A DNA stretch of 64,000 nucleotides from CAZXYS01 sp964645005 (GTDB lineage Bacteria > Bacteroidota > Ignavibacteria > Kapaibacteriales > UBA2268). Under the pieces are notes generated by a model. That model made no database searches and had not been told where the DNA came from. It saw only the letters and a list, made by a program, of their open reading frames with translations. Shown here in pieces: positions 17,255 through 26,156 of the stretch (within the stretch, counting starts at the first letter, position 1; every line of letters begins with the position of its first letter). The stretch spans positions 62,001-126,000 of the forward strand of contig CAZXYS010000002.1 of NCBI GenBank assembly GCA_964645005.1, in the 5' to 3' direction. Position numbers and translations under genes: made by a program.

Positions 17255-18424
17255 ATGCCCATATTAAATAAACCGGTAATATTCAACGGAGACAATAATA
17301 CTGATATTTTGGATAAAGCATTAAAGATGCCTCTGTCGGATATTATCATGGAGATCAGGGAATCCGGATTAAAAGGCAGGGGCGGTGCCGGTTTTCCGAC
17401 CGGGACTAAATGGATGTTAGCCGCCGCAGCCAAATCCGACAAGAAATATGTTATATGCAATGCCGATGAAGGCGAGCCGGGCACTTTTAAAGACAGAGTT
17501 CTGCTCGATGAGTTCACCGATCTGGTTTTGCAGGGGATGGTCATCGCAGGCTATGCGATAGAAGCTGATAAGGGATATATATACCTTCGCGGAGAGTATA
17601 ATTATCTGAGAAATAAGCTCGAAAAAGCCCTTGACCGGATGCGGCAGGAAAATCGGCTCGGTATCAATATTCTTGGTACCGGATTCAATTTTGATATTGA
17701 GATTAGAATGGGTTCCGGCGCCTATGTTTGCGGGGAGGAATCCGCCCTGATAGAGTCACTGGAAGGACATAGAGGTGAGCCTCGCAACAGACCGCCATTC
17801 CCCGTAAATACAGGATTAAACGGAAATCCAACTATTGTCAATAATGTGGAAACCTTCGCCACAGCGCCGATAATCATTAACAGGGGCGCAGAGTGGTATT
17901 CGCAGATTGGTACAAGTAAATCAAAGGGCACCAAACTGCTTTCGGTATCAGGTGATTGCGCCTATCCCGGCGTTTACGAACTGTCATTCGGAACAACAAT
18001 TAAAGAACTGCTCGAGCTTGTCGGCGCTGAAGATACAAAAGCCGTTCAGATTGGCGGCGCCGCGGGCGTTTGCATTCCGATAAGCGAATTTGAAAGAAAT
18101 ATCTCTTTCGAAGACCTTTCAACTGGCGGTTCAGTCATAGTTTTTAATAAGGACAGAGACATGCTGAAAGTTCTGAAAAACTTCATGGAATTTTTTGTTG
18201 AAGAGTCCTGCGGTCAATGTACACCCTGCCGTATAGGCAATGTAAAACTGTTGGAAGGTGTAGAGAAGATCGAAAAAGGTGAATGCTCAATTTCATACGT
18301 AAAAGAATTGATAGAATTGGGTAAAACGATGCAGTTGTCATCCAAATGCGGATTGGGACAGTCCAGTCCGAATCCTTTTATTGCGATAGTAACTCATTTT
18401 GAAACGGAAATTTTTTCACATTGA
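17255..18424 (+). CDS. hydB: HydB/NuoF-like FMN and NAD(H)-binding hydrogenase subunit, minimal form
   Basis: Binds FMN and NAD(H) and passes electrons between NAD(H) and the Fe-S chain. 389 residues. NADH/FMN signatures GRGGAGFPTGTKW (about 41-53) and GAYVCGEESALIESLEG; C-terminal [4Fe-4S] ligands in ESCGQCTPCRIG and CGLGQ. Compared with Thermotoga-type HydB it lacks both the N-terminal thioredoxin-like [2Fe-2S] domain and the C-terminal 2x[4Fe-4S] ferredoxin domain: the protein begins about 40 residues before the FMN domain and ends about 25 after the last Cys. Strong ribosome binding site (TAGGAGAAAG). Between hydC and hydA. Confidence 0.93.
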   Translation: MPILNKPVIFNGDNNTDILDKALKMPLSDIIMEIRESGLKGRGGAGFPTGTKWMLAAAAKSDKKYVICNADEGEPGTFKDRVLLDEFTDLVLQGMVIAGYAIEADKGYIYLRGEYNYLRNKLEKALDRMRQENRLGINILGTGFNFDIEIRMGSGAYVCGEESALIESLEGHRGEPRNRPPFPVNTGLNGNPTIVNNVETFATAPIIINRGAEWYSQIGTSKSKGTKLLSVSGDCAYPGVYELSFGTTIKELLELVGAEDTKAVQIGGAAGVCIPISEFERNISFEDLSTGGSVIVFNKDRDMLKVLKNFMEFFVEESCGQCTPCRIGNVKLLEGVEKIEKGECSISYVKELIELGKTMQLSSKCGLGQSSPNPFIAIVTHFETEIFSH

Positions 18425-18438
18425 AAACGGCATAAATC

Positions 18439-20310
18439 ATGGATAAAAAATCGACATCAAGAGCGCCAGTCAGCCAGCGTAGAATAGAAGTAAAGAAGCC
18501 TGAAGCCAACAATATCGGTTCTCAGGTAGAAATAAAAATAAATGGGCAGCCATTCAAGGTGCCTCTGGGAACGACTATCCTGGAAGCATGCAGGATGAAC
18601 AGTATTCACATCCCCACTCTTTGCTATCACGAGGATCTGTGTATAGCAGGTGCATGCAGGGTATGCGTGGTGGAAGTGGAAGGCATGCGAACTTTACAGG
18701 CTTCGTGCGCTTTTCCGATAACAAATAAAATAAATATACTGACCACTTCCCAGAAGGTCAGGAAAGCCCGAAGACACATTCTGGACTTGCTTCTCAGCGA
18801 ACATTACGGCGAATGTTATTCATGCCACAGAAATAACAACTGCGAACTGCAATCCCTCGCAAAAGAGTATGGAGTGGACTTTTACAGGTTCGGTCATAAA
18901 GAAGATAGGGATTATGAGATCGACCGTTCCAGCTATGCGGTGATTCGCGACATGGATAAATGTATATTATGCAAGAGATGCGTGCGGACTTGTATCGATC
19001 TTCAGGAAGTCGGCGTGTTGGAAGCCGCTTACAGAGGTAATCAAACCAAAATATCGACTTTTCTGGATAAACCGCTTGCGGATGTAATTTGCATTACCTG
19101 CGGACAGTGCATAAATCGCTGTCCTACGGCGGCTCTGAAGGCGAACGATCCCTCGGATGAAATCTGGCGGGCTATCGACGATCCGAAAAAGCATGTGATC
19201 ATTCAAACGGCGCCATCGCCAAGGGCTGCCATTGGGGAAGAGTTCGGACTGCCCGCGGGTACATCCCTAACCGGCGAGTTGAATTCTGCGCTGCGGATGG
19301 TTGGCTTTGATATGGTGTTCGACACTAACTTCACTGCTGACCTGACAATCATGGAAGAGGGAACCGAGCTTCTGCACAGGTTGAAAAGTAAAATAGTCGA
19401 TAATGAAGATGTCAAACTTCCGCAATTTACCTCATGTTCACCCGGTTGGATAAAATTCATAGAACATTTCTATCCGGAACATCTCGATTATTTATCCACC
19501 TGTAAATCACCGCAGCAGATGTTTGGCGCTGTCATCAAAACATTTTACGCCCGTGAACAGGGGATAGATCCGGCAGATATAGTAACAGTGGCGCTGATGC
19601 CGTGTTCCGCGAAGAAATTCGAGTGCAACAGACCCGAGATGAACGCTTCCGGCTACAAGGATGTAAATTACGGCTTGACCACCAGAGAAATGGCTCAAAT
19701 GATCAGGGAAGCCGGCATCCGCCTGCAGGAACTGCCGAAATCCAATTTCGACGAGCCTTTCGGCGATGCCTCGGGCGCAGGATTGATATTCGGCGCAACT
19801 GGCGGCGTGATGGAAGCGGCTCTTCGTACAACTTATGAAATTGTAACCGGCAGACCGGTGCCTTTCGATAATCTTGATATTACCCCCTGCCGCGGCTTTG
19901 ACGGGGTAAGGGAATCTTCCGTTATGCTTGAAAATGTTAAGCCGGAATGGAAATTTCTGGAAGGTGTAGAGCTGAAGTTCATGATAGCTCACGGCACGGC
20001 AAATGCCAAAAAAGTGATGGAACTGTTCAGAGCCGGCAAGCTCGATGATGTTCATTTCATTGAAATAATGGGCTGTCCGGGCGGATGTCTTGGCGGCGGC
20101 GGTCAGCCGATACCAACTTCGCCCGAGATAAGAAGATTGAGAGCGCAGGCGATATATAATGAGGATCACGAATTGACGGTAAGAAAATCTCATGAGAATC
20201 CCCATATCAAGTACATATACGAGAACTTTTTGACAGACGGACCCTGCGGGCATAAATCGCATGAACTTCTTCACACTCATTATGTCAAAAGGGGAAGATT
20301 TATTGCTTAG
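18439..20310 (+). CDS. hydA: HydA, catalytic subunit of [FeFe]-hydrogenase
   Basis: Reduces protons or oxidises H2 at an H-cluster; cytoplasmic, no signal peptide. 623 residues. [2Fe-2S] domain with Cys62, 73, 76 and 90; His-Cys [4Fe-4S] motif His122, Cys126, 129 and 135; two [4Fe-4S] sites, Cys175/178/181/185 and Cys218/221/224/228. H-cluster motifs: L1 TSCSPGW (331-337), L2 MPCSAKKFE (Cys389), L3 FIEIMGCPGGCLGGGGQP (Cys546, Cys550). L1 has Ser334 where the textbook motif is TSCCPxW. A small-subunit-like tail follows L3; the extra C-terminal [2Fe-2S] domain of Thermotoga HydA is absent. Core of the HydABC complex with the two preceding genes. Confidence 0.96.
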   Translation: MDKKSTSRAPVSQRRIEVKKPEANNIGSQVEIKINGQPFKVPLGTTILEACRMNSIHIPTLCYHEDLCIAGACRVCVVEVEGMRTLQASCAFPITNKINILTTSQKVRKARRHILDLLLSEHYGECYSCHRNNNCELQSLAKEYGVDFYRFGHKEDRDYEIDRSSYAVIRDMDKCILCKRCVRTCIDLQEVGVLEAAYRGNQTKISTFLDKPLADVICITCGQCINRCPTAALKANDPSDEIWRAIDDPKKHVIIQTAPSPRAAIGEEFGLPAGTSLTGELNSALRMVGFDMVFDTNFTADLTIMEEGTELLHRLKSKIVDNEDVKLPQFTSCSPGWIKFIEHFYPEHLDYLSTCKSPQQMFGAVIKTFYAREQGIDPADIVTVALMPCSAKKFECNRPEMNASGYKDVNYGLTTREMAQMIREAGIRLQELPKSNFDEPFGDASGAGLIFGATGGVMEAALRTTYEIVTGRPVPFDNLDITPCRGFDGVRESSVMLENVKPEWKFLEGVELKFMIAHGTANAKKVMELFRAGKLDDVHFIEIMGCPGGCLGGGGQPIPTSPEIRRLRAQAIYNEDHELTVRKSHENPHIKYIYENFLTDGPCGHKSHELLHTHYVKRGRFIA

Positions 20311-20376
20311 AAATATATTGAATTATTATTATATTCAATATATTCAATTTTGAAAATTGTTCGGTAAGTGAACTAA

Positions 20377-21804
20377 ATGTTTGGTGATTTCTTCAAATTA
20401 ATACCGGAACGCGTTCAATTCGAGCAGTTCTGGTTTGAGATCAGGAAAAGGAACAAATGGCTGATCTATCTTCGCTATGGGGCTTTCCTGCTTCTTACAT
20501 CGTTGATCATCGGCATTTTGATATTGGAAAGTATTTACGAAAATTTTCACGTAAGTACTTTCCCACTCTGGATAATTGCTTTTTCGATATTAATATATAA
20601 TCTTATTTTTCATGGAATCTGGAACTATCTTGCTAAAAAGCGCAGCTGGATAAATGCAAAACATGTGGATATCCACCGGAAAGGTTTCCGCAGTATGCAT
20701 TTTTCCATGATACAGATTTTGACAGATTTCATGGCGCTGATGCTGTTCATTTATTTCACCGGCGGGGTCGAGACGCCGCTGTATGTGATGTTCATTTTCC
20801 ATGTTATAATAGGCAGTCTGTTCCTGCCGGGTCCGATAATGTTTCTTATAATTACAATTACCTTAGCGACTACAATTGTCGGCTCGATACTGGAATTGAG
20901 CGGCAGTATCCCTCATCACTCGATAGCCGGATTACTCGATCAGCAGCTTTATACCAATGAAGCATATCTTATCGTATTTTTCACAATTTTCGGAATTGCT
21001 CTGTATTTGAGCATATACCTCGCAAATTCCATTGCGATGAGGCTTTACAGCAGGGAACGCGCATTGACAGACGCATACAAACAACTTGAAGATGCCGAGA
21101 AAACCAAATCGAAATATGTAATGTCGGTCGTACATGATCTGAAAACGCCTGTATCAGCAGTTTTGACATATTTAAATATGATATTGGGCGGCAATCTGGG
21201 TGAAATAAAGGATGTATTCGTCAAGCCGCTCGAGCGTTCGCAGGCTCGCTTGAAAGGGGCTATAAATATCATAAATGATATTCTCTATATATCTCAGTTG
21301 AAGCTTGAATCAGAACCTAAAGACATAACTGACATAGATTTACATGAGCTGATAGAAGAAATATATTCCGAATTCAGTGTTATAGCCAATTCTAAGAATA
21401 TTGATTATTCGTTCGAACCCTTTCAGCAGGGTATCATAATAAAAGGGGACAGGCGGCAGCTTAAATTGGCAATATCGAACCTGGTGTCAAATGCAGTCAA
21501 ATATGTACGTGAAAACGGAAAGATAGAGGTAACTACCGAATCAAATAATAAAAATATAGTGATTTCCATTGCCGATACAGGGATTGGCATTCCCCCGCAG
21601 GAAAAAGATAAAATATTCAACGATTTTTACCGCTCAACCATTTCCAAGAAGTCGGGCATTGAAGGCACGGGCTTGGGAATGTCCATAGTTACGGAAGTCA
21701 TCCGGCATTTAAACGGGAAAATCGAGATAGACTCGCCTTCCCGGCTGAAAATATCCGATGAATTACCCGGTTCCGAATTCCGATTAATTATTCCTAAAGT
21801 ATGA
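20377..21804 (+). CDS. Membrane histidine kinase inside the hydrogenase operon
   Basis: 475 residues. About six hydrophobic segments between 30 and 220 form an integral membrane sensor without an obvious periplasmic domain. A short coiled linker (about 225-245) leads into the HisKA domain with the phospho-accepting His253 in VVHDLKTP. The HATPase domain follows: N box LVSNAVKYV, G1 ADTGIGIPP, F box FNDFYR, G2 GTGLGMSIV. The ligand is not shown by the sequence. Placed between hydA and hydG, 15 bp before hydG, so it is co-expressed with the hydrogenase and its maturases. Probable partner: the receiver-only protein at 16390. Confidence 0.92.
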   Translation: MFGDFFKLIPERVQFEQFWFEIRKRNKWLIYLRYGAFLLLTSLIIGILILESIYENFHVSTFPLWIIAFSILIYNLIFHGIWNYLAKKRSWINAKHVDIHRKGFRSMHFSMIQILTDFMALMLFIYFTGGVETPLYVMFIFHVIIGSLFLPGPIMFLIITITLATTIVGSILELSGSIPHHSIAGLLDQQLYTNEAYLIVFFTIFGIALYLSIYLANSIAMRLYSRERALTDAYKQLEDAEKTKSKYVMSVVHDLKTPVSAVLTYLNMILGGNLGEIKDVFVKPLERSQARLKGAINIINDILYISQLKLESEPKDITDIDLHELIEEIYSEFSVIANSKNIDYSFEPFQQGIIIKGDRRQLKLAISNLVSNAVKYVRENGKIEVTTESNNKNIVISIADTGIGIPPQEKDKIFNDFYRSTISKKSGIEGTGLGMSIVTEVIRHLNGKIEIDSPSRLKISDELPGSEFRLIIPKV

Positions 21805-21819
21805 AGAAAGAGGACAAAT

Positions 21820-23286
21820 ATGCGGCAAATTGCTGATAAGATAAATGAAGTTAATCCGAAGATCAGAAAACCATCTTCTGATGTATCAGTCGATAAAACG
21901 ATAATTGACGAAAAATCAATATATGCGTCAATAGTTGACAATATCTACCCCGGCGAGAAACAAATTGATGACATTCTCGACAAGGCATCAGAGCTAAAAG
22001 GGCTGGACGATCAGGAAGCTGCGGCTCTTTTGAATATAAGGGATGAAGAGCATTACGAGAAGCTGCTTGCAGCTGCCAATAAGATAAAAGACGAAATTTA
22101 CGGCAACAGACTGGTGCTGTTCGCGCCGCTGTACGCAGCGAATTTTTGCGCAAATAACTGCCTGTATTGCGCCTTCAGAACCGGCAACAAATACATAAAC
22201 CGAACAAGTCTTTCAACTGAAGAGATCGCTCAGGAAACTAAAGCCATTCTTGAGCAGGGACATAAACGAATCTTGCTTCTCACCGGCGAACACTCGGAAA
22301 AATCGCGCCTTGACAGCTTGATAAAGGCGATTGAGACTATCTATTCAGTGAGAGATTCCAAAGGGAATAGTATTCGAAGAATTAATGTTGAGATAGCGCC
22401 GCTGAGCGATGAAAATTTCCGTGAACTGAGCAAGCTTCAAATTGGCACTTACACTGTATTCCAGGAAACTTATCACAGGGAGACTTATGAAAAAGCGCAC
22501 ATTGGCGGTCCTAAATCCGATTTCGACTGGCGGCTAAATGTTATGAACAGAGCGCTGGAAAACGGATTGAATGATCTTGGCATAGGCGTGTTGTACGGTT
22601 TGTACGATTATCGTTTTGAAACTCTGGCAATGATCAGGCATGCGAAATATATGGATCAGGTTTATGGGGTTGGACCTCATACAATTTCGATTCCAAGGCT
22701 TCAACCTGCGAAAAATGCCCCTGCTTCCTATTGGACACGGCACGCTGTGTCAGACCATGACTTCAAAAAGCTGACAGCAGTCCTGAGATGCGCCGTCCCA
22801 TACACCGGAATGATACTGTCAACCCGCGAAAAACCGGAACTGCGCTCGGAAATATTCAATCTCGGCGTATCACAGATCAGCGCCGGTTCGATAAATGAGC
22901 CGGGCGGATACAAACATCATACTGAAAAAAGTAACAGCAAGGGGCAATTCTCGCTAAATGACAGCAGAACTACCGGCGAAGTCATTAATGATGTCATAAA
23001 GAGGGGATTCATTCCCTCATTTTGTACGGCTTGCTATAGGCTTGGCAGAGTGGGCGAAGATTTCATGGATTTAGCAAAACCGGGCTTGATAAAGCTGCAC
23101 TGCCTGCCCAACGGCATTACGACTCTGAAAGAATATCTTGAAGACTATGCCGACGATGATACAAAACGCGCTGGCGAAGAGCTCATCAAGAAGGAATTGC
23201 AAAACATCCCAAGCGATAAAAGAAGAAAAAAAGTCGAAGAATATCTGGAAAGAATCGAGAAGGGCGAGAGAGACCTGTATTTTTAA
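21820..23286 (+). CDS. hydG: HydG, radical SAM tyrosine lyase for H-cluster assembly
   Basis: Cleaves tyrosine to p-cresol and dehydroglycine and makes the Fe(CO)(CN) synthon for the H-cluster. 488 residues. Radical SAM motif Cys110-x3-Cys114-x2-Cys117 (ANFCANNCLYC) and the HydG-specific C-terminal cluster motif CTACYR followed by HCLPNG (about 400-430), which binds the auxiliary [5Fe-5S] cluster. The extension of about 100 residues before the radical SAM core is normal for HydG. AAGAGGA lies upstream of the ATG. First of three consecutive maturase genes. Confidence 0.96.
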   Translation: MRQIADKINEVNPKIRKPSSDVSVDKTIIDEKSIYASIVDNIYPGEKQIDDILDKASELKGLDDQEAAALLNIRDEEHYEKLLAAANKIKDEIYGNRLVLFAPLYAANFCANNCLYCAFRTGNKYINRTSLSTEEIAQETKAILEQGHKRILLLTGEHSEKSRLDSLIKAIETIYSVRDSKGNSIRRINVEIAPLSDENFRELSKLQIGTYTVFQETYHRETYEKAHIGGPKSDFDWRLNVMNRALENGLNDLGIGVLYGLYDYRFETLAMIRHAKYMDQVYGVGPHTISIPRLQPAKNAPASYWTRHAVSDHDFKKLTAVLRCAVPYTGMILSTREKPELRSEIFNLGVSQISAGSINEPGGYKHHTEKSNSKGQFSLNDSRTTGEVINDVIKRGFIPSFCTACYRLGRVGEDFMDLAKPGLIKLHCLPNGITTLKEYLEDYADDDTKRAGEELIKKELQNIPSDKRRKKVEEYLERIEKGERDLYF

Positions 23287-23313
23287 AAATTTTTTCTTAA
23301 TCAGAGATGGGAA

Positions 23314-24426
23314 ATGACCCAAATCGAAGAAATATTGGAAAAGGATGATTTCACAAGAGATGATATAGTAAAACTATTATCTCTTGAATACTTTGATGAA
23401 ATTGAAATACTTAAGCGCCGCGCAAATAAAGCGCTAAAGAAATATGTCGGAAATAAGATATTTCTTCGCGGGATAATTGAATTTTCCAATATATGCCGCT
23501 GTAATTGCTGCTACTGCGGCATCAGAGCAGGCAATAAGCATGTAAAGAGATTCCTGCTATCGCAGGAAGAGATAGCAGGGCTGGCAAAGGCAGCAGCAGA
23601 AGAAGGCTACGGGTCGATTGTACTGCAATCGGGGGAAGTCAATGAGCCGGAATTTGTCGATTTTGCAGCAGATACTGTGAAAAACATAAAAAGTGCAACA
23701 ATATCGGAAAAATTGCCGGAAGGCATGGGAATTACGCTCTCGATTGGTGAGCAGAGCTATGAATCTTATGAAAAACTATTCGAAGCCGGCGCCCATCGAT
23801 TTTTGCTGAGGATTGAAACCAGTAATGAAGAACTATTCCGGAAAATTCATCCACCTTCACAAAAGTATTCTTCAAGAGTCCAAAAATTAAAATTTCTTAG
23901 AGATATTGGCTTTCAGGTTGGGACAGGTGTAATGATCGGTATTCCGGGACAGACTGTTGAGCATCTGGCAGATGATATCCTCTTTTTCAAGGATAATGAT
24001 ATTGATATGATCGGCATGGGTCCTTTCCTCATCCATGAACACACCCCCATGAGCAGCAACCAGATTGAATGGAATAAAAACCGGGAAAATATAGCATCAT
24101 TGTCATTGAAAATGCTTGCTGTCACAAGACTTGTTCTAAAGGATGTGAACATTGCGTCAACGACTGCGCTGGATTTCCTCATGGCTAATGGCAGACAAAG
24201 GGGGCTCAGCTACGGCGCCAATGTCATGATGCCGACCCTGACACCTCGCTATTTTAAAGTAAATTACAGATTATATGACCCGATCGAGCAAATACCGGAA
24301 GATTTCAATCTCGATGAATTTGCTGAAAATATGGCTGAGCTTTACGGACGGCGGGTAGTTATTAACGAGTGGGGCGATTCGCCGCATTATTTCAATAGGA
24401 TCAAAAACGGACAGACGGCAGTATGA
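23314..24426 (+). CDS. hydE: HydE, radical SAM H-cluster maturase
   Basis: Radical SAM enzyme that processes the HydG product towards the diiron subcluster. 370 residues; Cys61-x3-Cys65-x2-Cys68 (NICRCNCCYCGIRAGN) binds the [4Fe-4S] cluster. GVMIGIPGQTVEHLADDI and GMGPFLIHEHTP are typical of HydE. PylB and other HydE-like enzymes share this fold, but placement between hydG and hydF decides the call. Its stop overlaps the hydF start by four bases (ATGA), indicating translational coupling. Confidence 0.95.
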   Translation: MTQIEEILEKDDFTRDDIVKLLSLEYFDEIEILKRRANKALKKYVGNKIFLRGIIEFSNICRCNCCYCGIRAGNKHVKRFLLSQEEIAGLAKAAAEEGYGSIVLQSGEVNEPEFVDFAADTVKNIKSATISEKLPEGMGITLSIGEQSYESYEKLFEAGAHRFLLRIETSNEELFRKIHPPSQKYSSRVQKLKFLRDIGFQVGTGVMIGIPGQTVEHLADDILFFKDNDIDMIGMGPFLIHEHTPMSSNQIEWNKNRENIASLSLKMLAVTRLVLKDVNIASTTALDFLMANGRQRGLSYGANVMMPTLTPRYFKVNYRLYDPIEQIPEDFNLDEFAENMAELYGRRVVINEWGDSPHYFNRIKNGQTAV

Positions 24427-25637
24427 ACAAGACACCAAGATCGCTGCGCCTGCAGATAGGCATTTTCGGACGGACTAACACAGGTAAGTCCAGCTTCCTG
24501 AATTGCGTAGTGAATCAGGATGCCGCCCTGACTTCGGAAATTCCCGGCACTACCACGGATGTTGTCGAGAAATCTATGGAATTGCTGCCGATAGGACCGG
24601 TTACTTTCCTCGACACAGCCGGATTGAATGACACGACTGAACTGTCGAAGGGTAGATTGTCCAAAACTATGGCTATACTTGATCGCGCGGATATAGCTGT
24701 TCTGATTATCGAGCCGGATACGTGGACAGAATTCGAGGAAAATCTTGTAAACCTGTTTACTGAAAGAAAAATTCCATATACAATTATTATAAATAAAACC
24801 GATCTTGCAACTACCAGTGATGATTTTATCAGAAAACTTGAGGATTTAAGTGCTCAATTTCTTCATTTTTCATCTATATCAGAAAATAGTAATGAGCAAA
24901 TAGAAAAGTTTAAGAAACTAATAGCCGGTATTCTGCCAGAGGGATTTTCTGTCCAACAGCCGTTGATTGGTGATCTGCTTCCGCCGGGTGGATTATGTGT
25001 GATGATTGTCCCTATCGACAAAGAAGCCCCTAAAGGCAGACTAATCATGCCGCAGGTGCAGGCTTTGCGGGATACATTGGATTCCAACGCTATGTCGCTT
25101 GTGGTAAAGGAAAACGAATATCTTACTGCATTGCAAAAACTTAAGGACAAGCCCGACCTTGTGGTATGCGATTCTCAGGTTGTGGACAGGATGGTTCGTG
25201 AGACGCCGCCGGATGTGCCGTGTACGACATTTTCAATACTATTCTGCAGGTATAAGGGCGATCTCGAGGAAGAACTGCGCGGCTTAAAAGCTATTGATAA
25301 TCTGCAGCCCGGCGACAAGGTATTGATCGCCGAAGCCTGCTCGCACCATCCCAACGAAGATGATATCGGCAGAGTGAAGATTCCAACCTGGCTGAGAAAA
25401 TATCTGGGATTCCAAATCAATATCAATGTATTTTCGGGACGCGATTATCCCGAAGATCTTTCTCAATACAAACTGATAATCCACTGCGGCGCGTGCATGC
25501 TGACCCGCAATGAGAAGCTCATCAGAATTGACAAAGCCAGGAAAGCCGGCGTTCCAATAACAAATTACGGACTTTTGATCTCAAAAATGAAAGGTGTGCT
25601 GGAGAGAGTGTTATCGCCGTTTAAGCCAGATGCTTAG
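24423..25637 (+). CDS. hydF: HydF, GTPase scaffold for H-cluster assembly
   Basis: GTPase and Fe-S protein that carries the diiron precursor to HydA. 404 residues. N-terminal G domain: GRTNTGKSS (16-24), GTTTDVV, DTAGLND, NKTD. C-terminal cluster-binding motif: CSHH near residue 305 and HCGACM near 353, the family's CxHx(n)HCxxC pattern. It is the last gene of the island; two hairpins and a repeat follow in the downstream gap. GC and codon use look like those of the other hydrogenase genes. Confidence 0.96.
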   Translation: MNKTPRSLRLQIGIFGRTNTGKSSFLNCVVNQDAALTSEIPGTTTDVVEKSMELLPIGPVTFLDTAGLNDTTELSKGRLSKTMAILDRADIAVLIIEPDTWTEFEENLVNLFTERKIPYTIIINKTDLATTSDDFIRKLEDLSAQFLHFSSISENSNEQIEKFKKLIAGILPEGFSVQQPLIGDLLPPGGLCVMIVPIDKEAPKGRLIMPQVQALRDTLDSNAMSLVVKENEYLTALQKLKDKPDLVVCDSQVVDRMVRETPPDVPCTTFSILFCRYKGDLEEELRGLKAIDNLQPGDKVLIAEACSHHPNEDDIGRVKIPTWLRKYLGFQININVFSGRDYPEDLSQYKLIIHCGACMLTRNEKLIRIDKARKAGVPITNYGLLISKMKGVLERVLSPFKPDA

Positions 25638-25698
25638 AGACCTTTTATCCTGTAAAAAAAATTTATTAGAAATTTGAATTTACTGTAAACTTATGTAA

Positions 25699-25767
25699 CA
25701 AAGTGCTTTAGCACTTTGCAAATGGTCTGAAAAACTTAGAATTAGCAGCAAGCTAAAGTTTGCTGCT
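25699..25767 (+). terminator. Two hairpins downstream of hydF
   Basis: CAAAGTGC-TTTA-GCACTTTG (25699-25718) is a perfect 8 bp stem. AGCAGCAA (25744-25751) with TTGCTGCT (25760-25767) is a second. Both follow the last gene of the hydrogenase operon by 60-130 bp. Neither has a good T-run, so they could be terminators, mRNA 3' stabilisers or repeat debris. Confidence 0.35.
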
Positions 25768-25806
25768 GCAATTGTTTCCAAAAATTTATATCGTATAATG
25801 CAATAT

Positions 25807-25880
25807 CCCATATAACTCTTTTGTAAGCACAGTTCTCCCATAGGGTTATCAAAAACCAAGGGTTAAATTCTTAGGGTTAA
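25807..25880 (+). repeat. Left half of intergenic repeat family B
   Basis: CCCATATAACTCTTTTGTAAG, then CCCATAGGGTTATCAAAAACC and GGGTTAAAT, match the left end of the copy at 6500. The right half is missing. The remaining DNA up to 26156 is AT-rich, with only a 24-codon chance ORF. Confidence 0.65.
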
Positions 25881-26156
25881 GTTATTTATGCTGATATAAT
25901 TTTGTTCAAATGCAAAATTTAGATTTAACCAAATGTTTGTCGGAAGTCAATGCCGTATTTAAAGAAATTATGATTGATAAGTAAGTAAAATCAAAATATT
26001 TTTCTAATTTGCGAATTGTTAAGATAAAATTACTGAAAATATTACTATGTAACTTATTTACGGTTCAATAGTCTATCAAAGAGATAATTAGATCTTAACC
26101 GAAATTCAATGAATAAGCATTTTTTATTGAAAAATTTCTTAAAATAGGGACAAATA

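Noticed and set aside
19507..20280. 257-codon open frame antisense to hydA
   Set aside because: Lies wholly within a confidently assigned gene on the other strand, with no recognisable domain; a shadow of hydA codon use.
25910..25984. 24-residue ORF downstream of hydF
   Set aside because: Too short, no ribosome binding site, and it lies in repeat-bearing non-coding DNA.
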